Under the pieces are notes generated by a model, which was not told the origin of the DNA, searched no databases, and worked only from the letters and a program-made list of their open reading frames with translations. A stretch of DNA of 64,000 bases from Bradyrhizobium sp. JYMT SZCCT0180. Lineage in GTDB: Bacteria > Pseudomonadota > Alphaproteobacteria > Rhizobiales > Xanthobacteraceae. The stretch is taken from positions 62,001-126,000 of the forward strand of contig NZ_JAFCLZ010000013.1 of the NCBI RefSeq assembly GCF_018130165.1, given 5' to 3'. Position numbers and translations under genes: made by a program. Position 1 is the first letter of the stretch; every line of letters starts with the position of its first letter. Positions 63,626 through 64,000 of this stretch are shown here, in pieces.

Positions 63626-64000
63626 TCAGAACCCTCCATTTGGGATCGCCGCCGAGCGGACGATCGTGGATGGCGGGGCAGGAACGAACGGCAATTGATA
63701 GATGAAGCTTCGCGACGCGTCATAATTTACCGTGACGACGTATACGTTGGCGTCGCCGGCCGATGCAGCGGCATTGACGGAGAGCGCATTCGCCGTAAGC
63801 AGTGGATAGGTCGATACATTGGCGATGACATAACTCGTGGCGAGATTCCTTCGCTCGCTATCATTCATCCCCGCAATGGACGAACGGGCGGCTTCGGCGG
63901 CCAGCTGCTGCACACCGTGGACCATGGCCAGATAGGCGCCAAAGACGACTATCCCGAATACCAGCAGCAGAAACACCGGCGCCAGTATCGCAAACTCGAT
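63626..64000 (-). CDS. TadE-like protein, 5' end outside the window
   Basis: The frame is open past the window edge (the last codons read IEFAILAPVFLLLVFG at the edge), giving at least 124 residues. The hydrophobic N-terminal segment with the acidic residue before it, and the helix QQLAAEAARSSIAGM, match the TadE pilus-assembly family. It ends with NGGF and a TGA at 63626-63628. Translated together with the TadG-like gene. The first residues are missing here. Confidence 0.85.
   Translation of the reverse strand: MEFAILAPVFLLLVFGIVVFGAYLAMVHGVQQLAAEAARSSIAGMNDSERRNLATSYVIANVSTYPLLTANALSVNAAASAGDANVYVVTVNYDASRSFIYQLPFVPAPPSTIVRSAAIPNGGF

Overview
The window is GC-rich and densely coded on both strands. 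It looks like an alphaproteobacterium of the Bradyrhizobium / Nitrobacteraceae type. The reasons are the gene families present (DUF2778 proteins, a TctC-type binding protein, a YeiH-type exporter, TadE/TadG-like proteins), several small orphan proteins that I recall from that group, and palindromic interspersed repeats between genes. This is a judgement from gene content, not from a marker gene.

Left part (1-16.9 kb): an F420-centred accessory block. A fused FO synthase (CofGH), possibly preceded by the tail of cofC, is followed by seven luciferase-like (LLM) oxidoreductase genes and one Rv0121-type split-barrel F420 protein. The block shows decay: one LLM gene is frameshifted, a lipid-transfer-type thiolase has lost its N-terminal half, a short piece of coaBC lies between genes, and one small gene looks shifted near its start. 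A GNAT protein, a flavin oxidoreductase with a divergent LysR regulator and a small orphan protein follow. The block ends at a tRNA 3'-end fragment next to a large tyrosine recombinase (16.9-18.9 kb), which looks like an island border.

Middle part (19-36.7 kb): a seven-gene leftward operon (2-hydroxyacid dehydrogenase, RidA, aminotransferase, ThDP enzyme, D-amino-acid dehydrogenase, Asp/Glu-type racemase, GntR regulator) diverges from a complete polar amino-acid ABC importer. Together they read as uptake and oxidation of an unknown, perhaps D-configured, amino acid. The aminotransferase carries an in-frame stop. Next come a LysR regulator and a DctA-like carrier with the ureide genes allA and allE, then an orphan protein, a YeiH-type exporter and small genes.

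Right-middle part (35.9-50.9 kb): a catabolic region. It holds an SDR, an outer-membrane protein, a TetR regulator divergent from a ferredoxin-P450 pair, a TctC binding protein and a LacI regulator. LacI is divergent from SDR, Baeyer-Villiger-type monooxygenase, VOC, quinone-oxidoreductase-like, carboxymuconolactone-decarboxylase-like and DOPA-dioxygenase-like genes. The enzyme order suggests hydroxylation, oxidation to a ketone and lactone formation on a cyclic compound. A perfect 14-bp LacI-type palindrome lies in the divergent promoter. A DUF2778 protein, a VOC protein and a MetE-like enzyme follow.

Right end (51-64 kb): a GH13 glucosidase with a GT4 glycosyltransferase, two small orphan genes, a three-GAF GGDEF-EAL protein, MarR plus enoyl-CoA hydratase (overlapping), a GMC oxidoreductase, hemE with a perfect inverted repeat just before its start, and a TadG/TadE-like pair running off the edge. 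I see no CRISPR array, no complete tRNA or rRNA and no intact insertion sequence.
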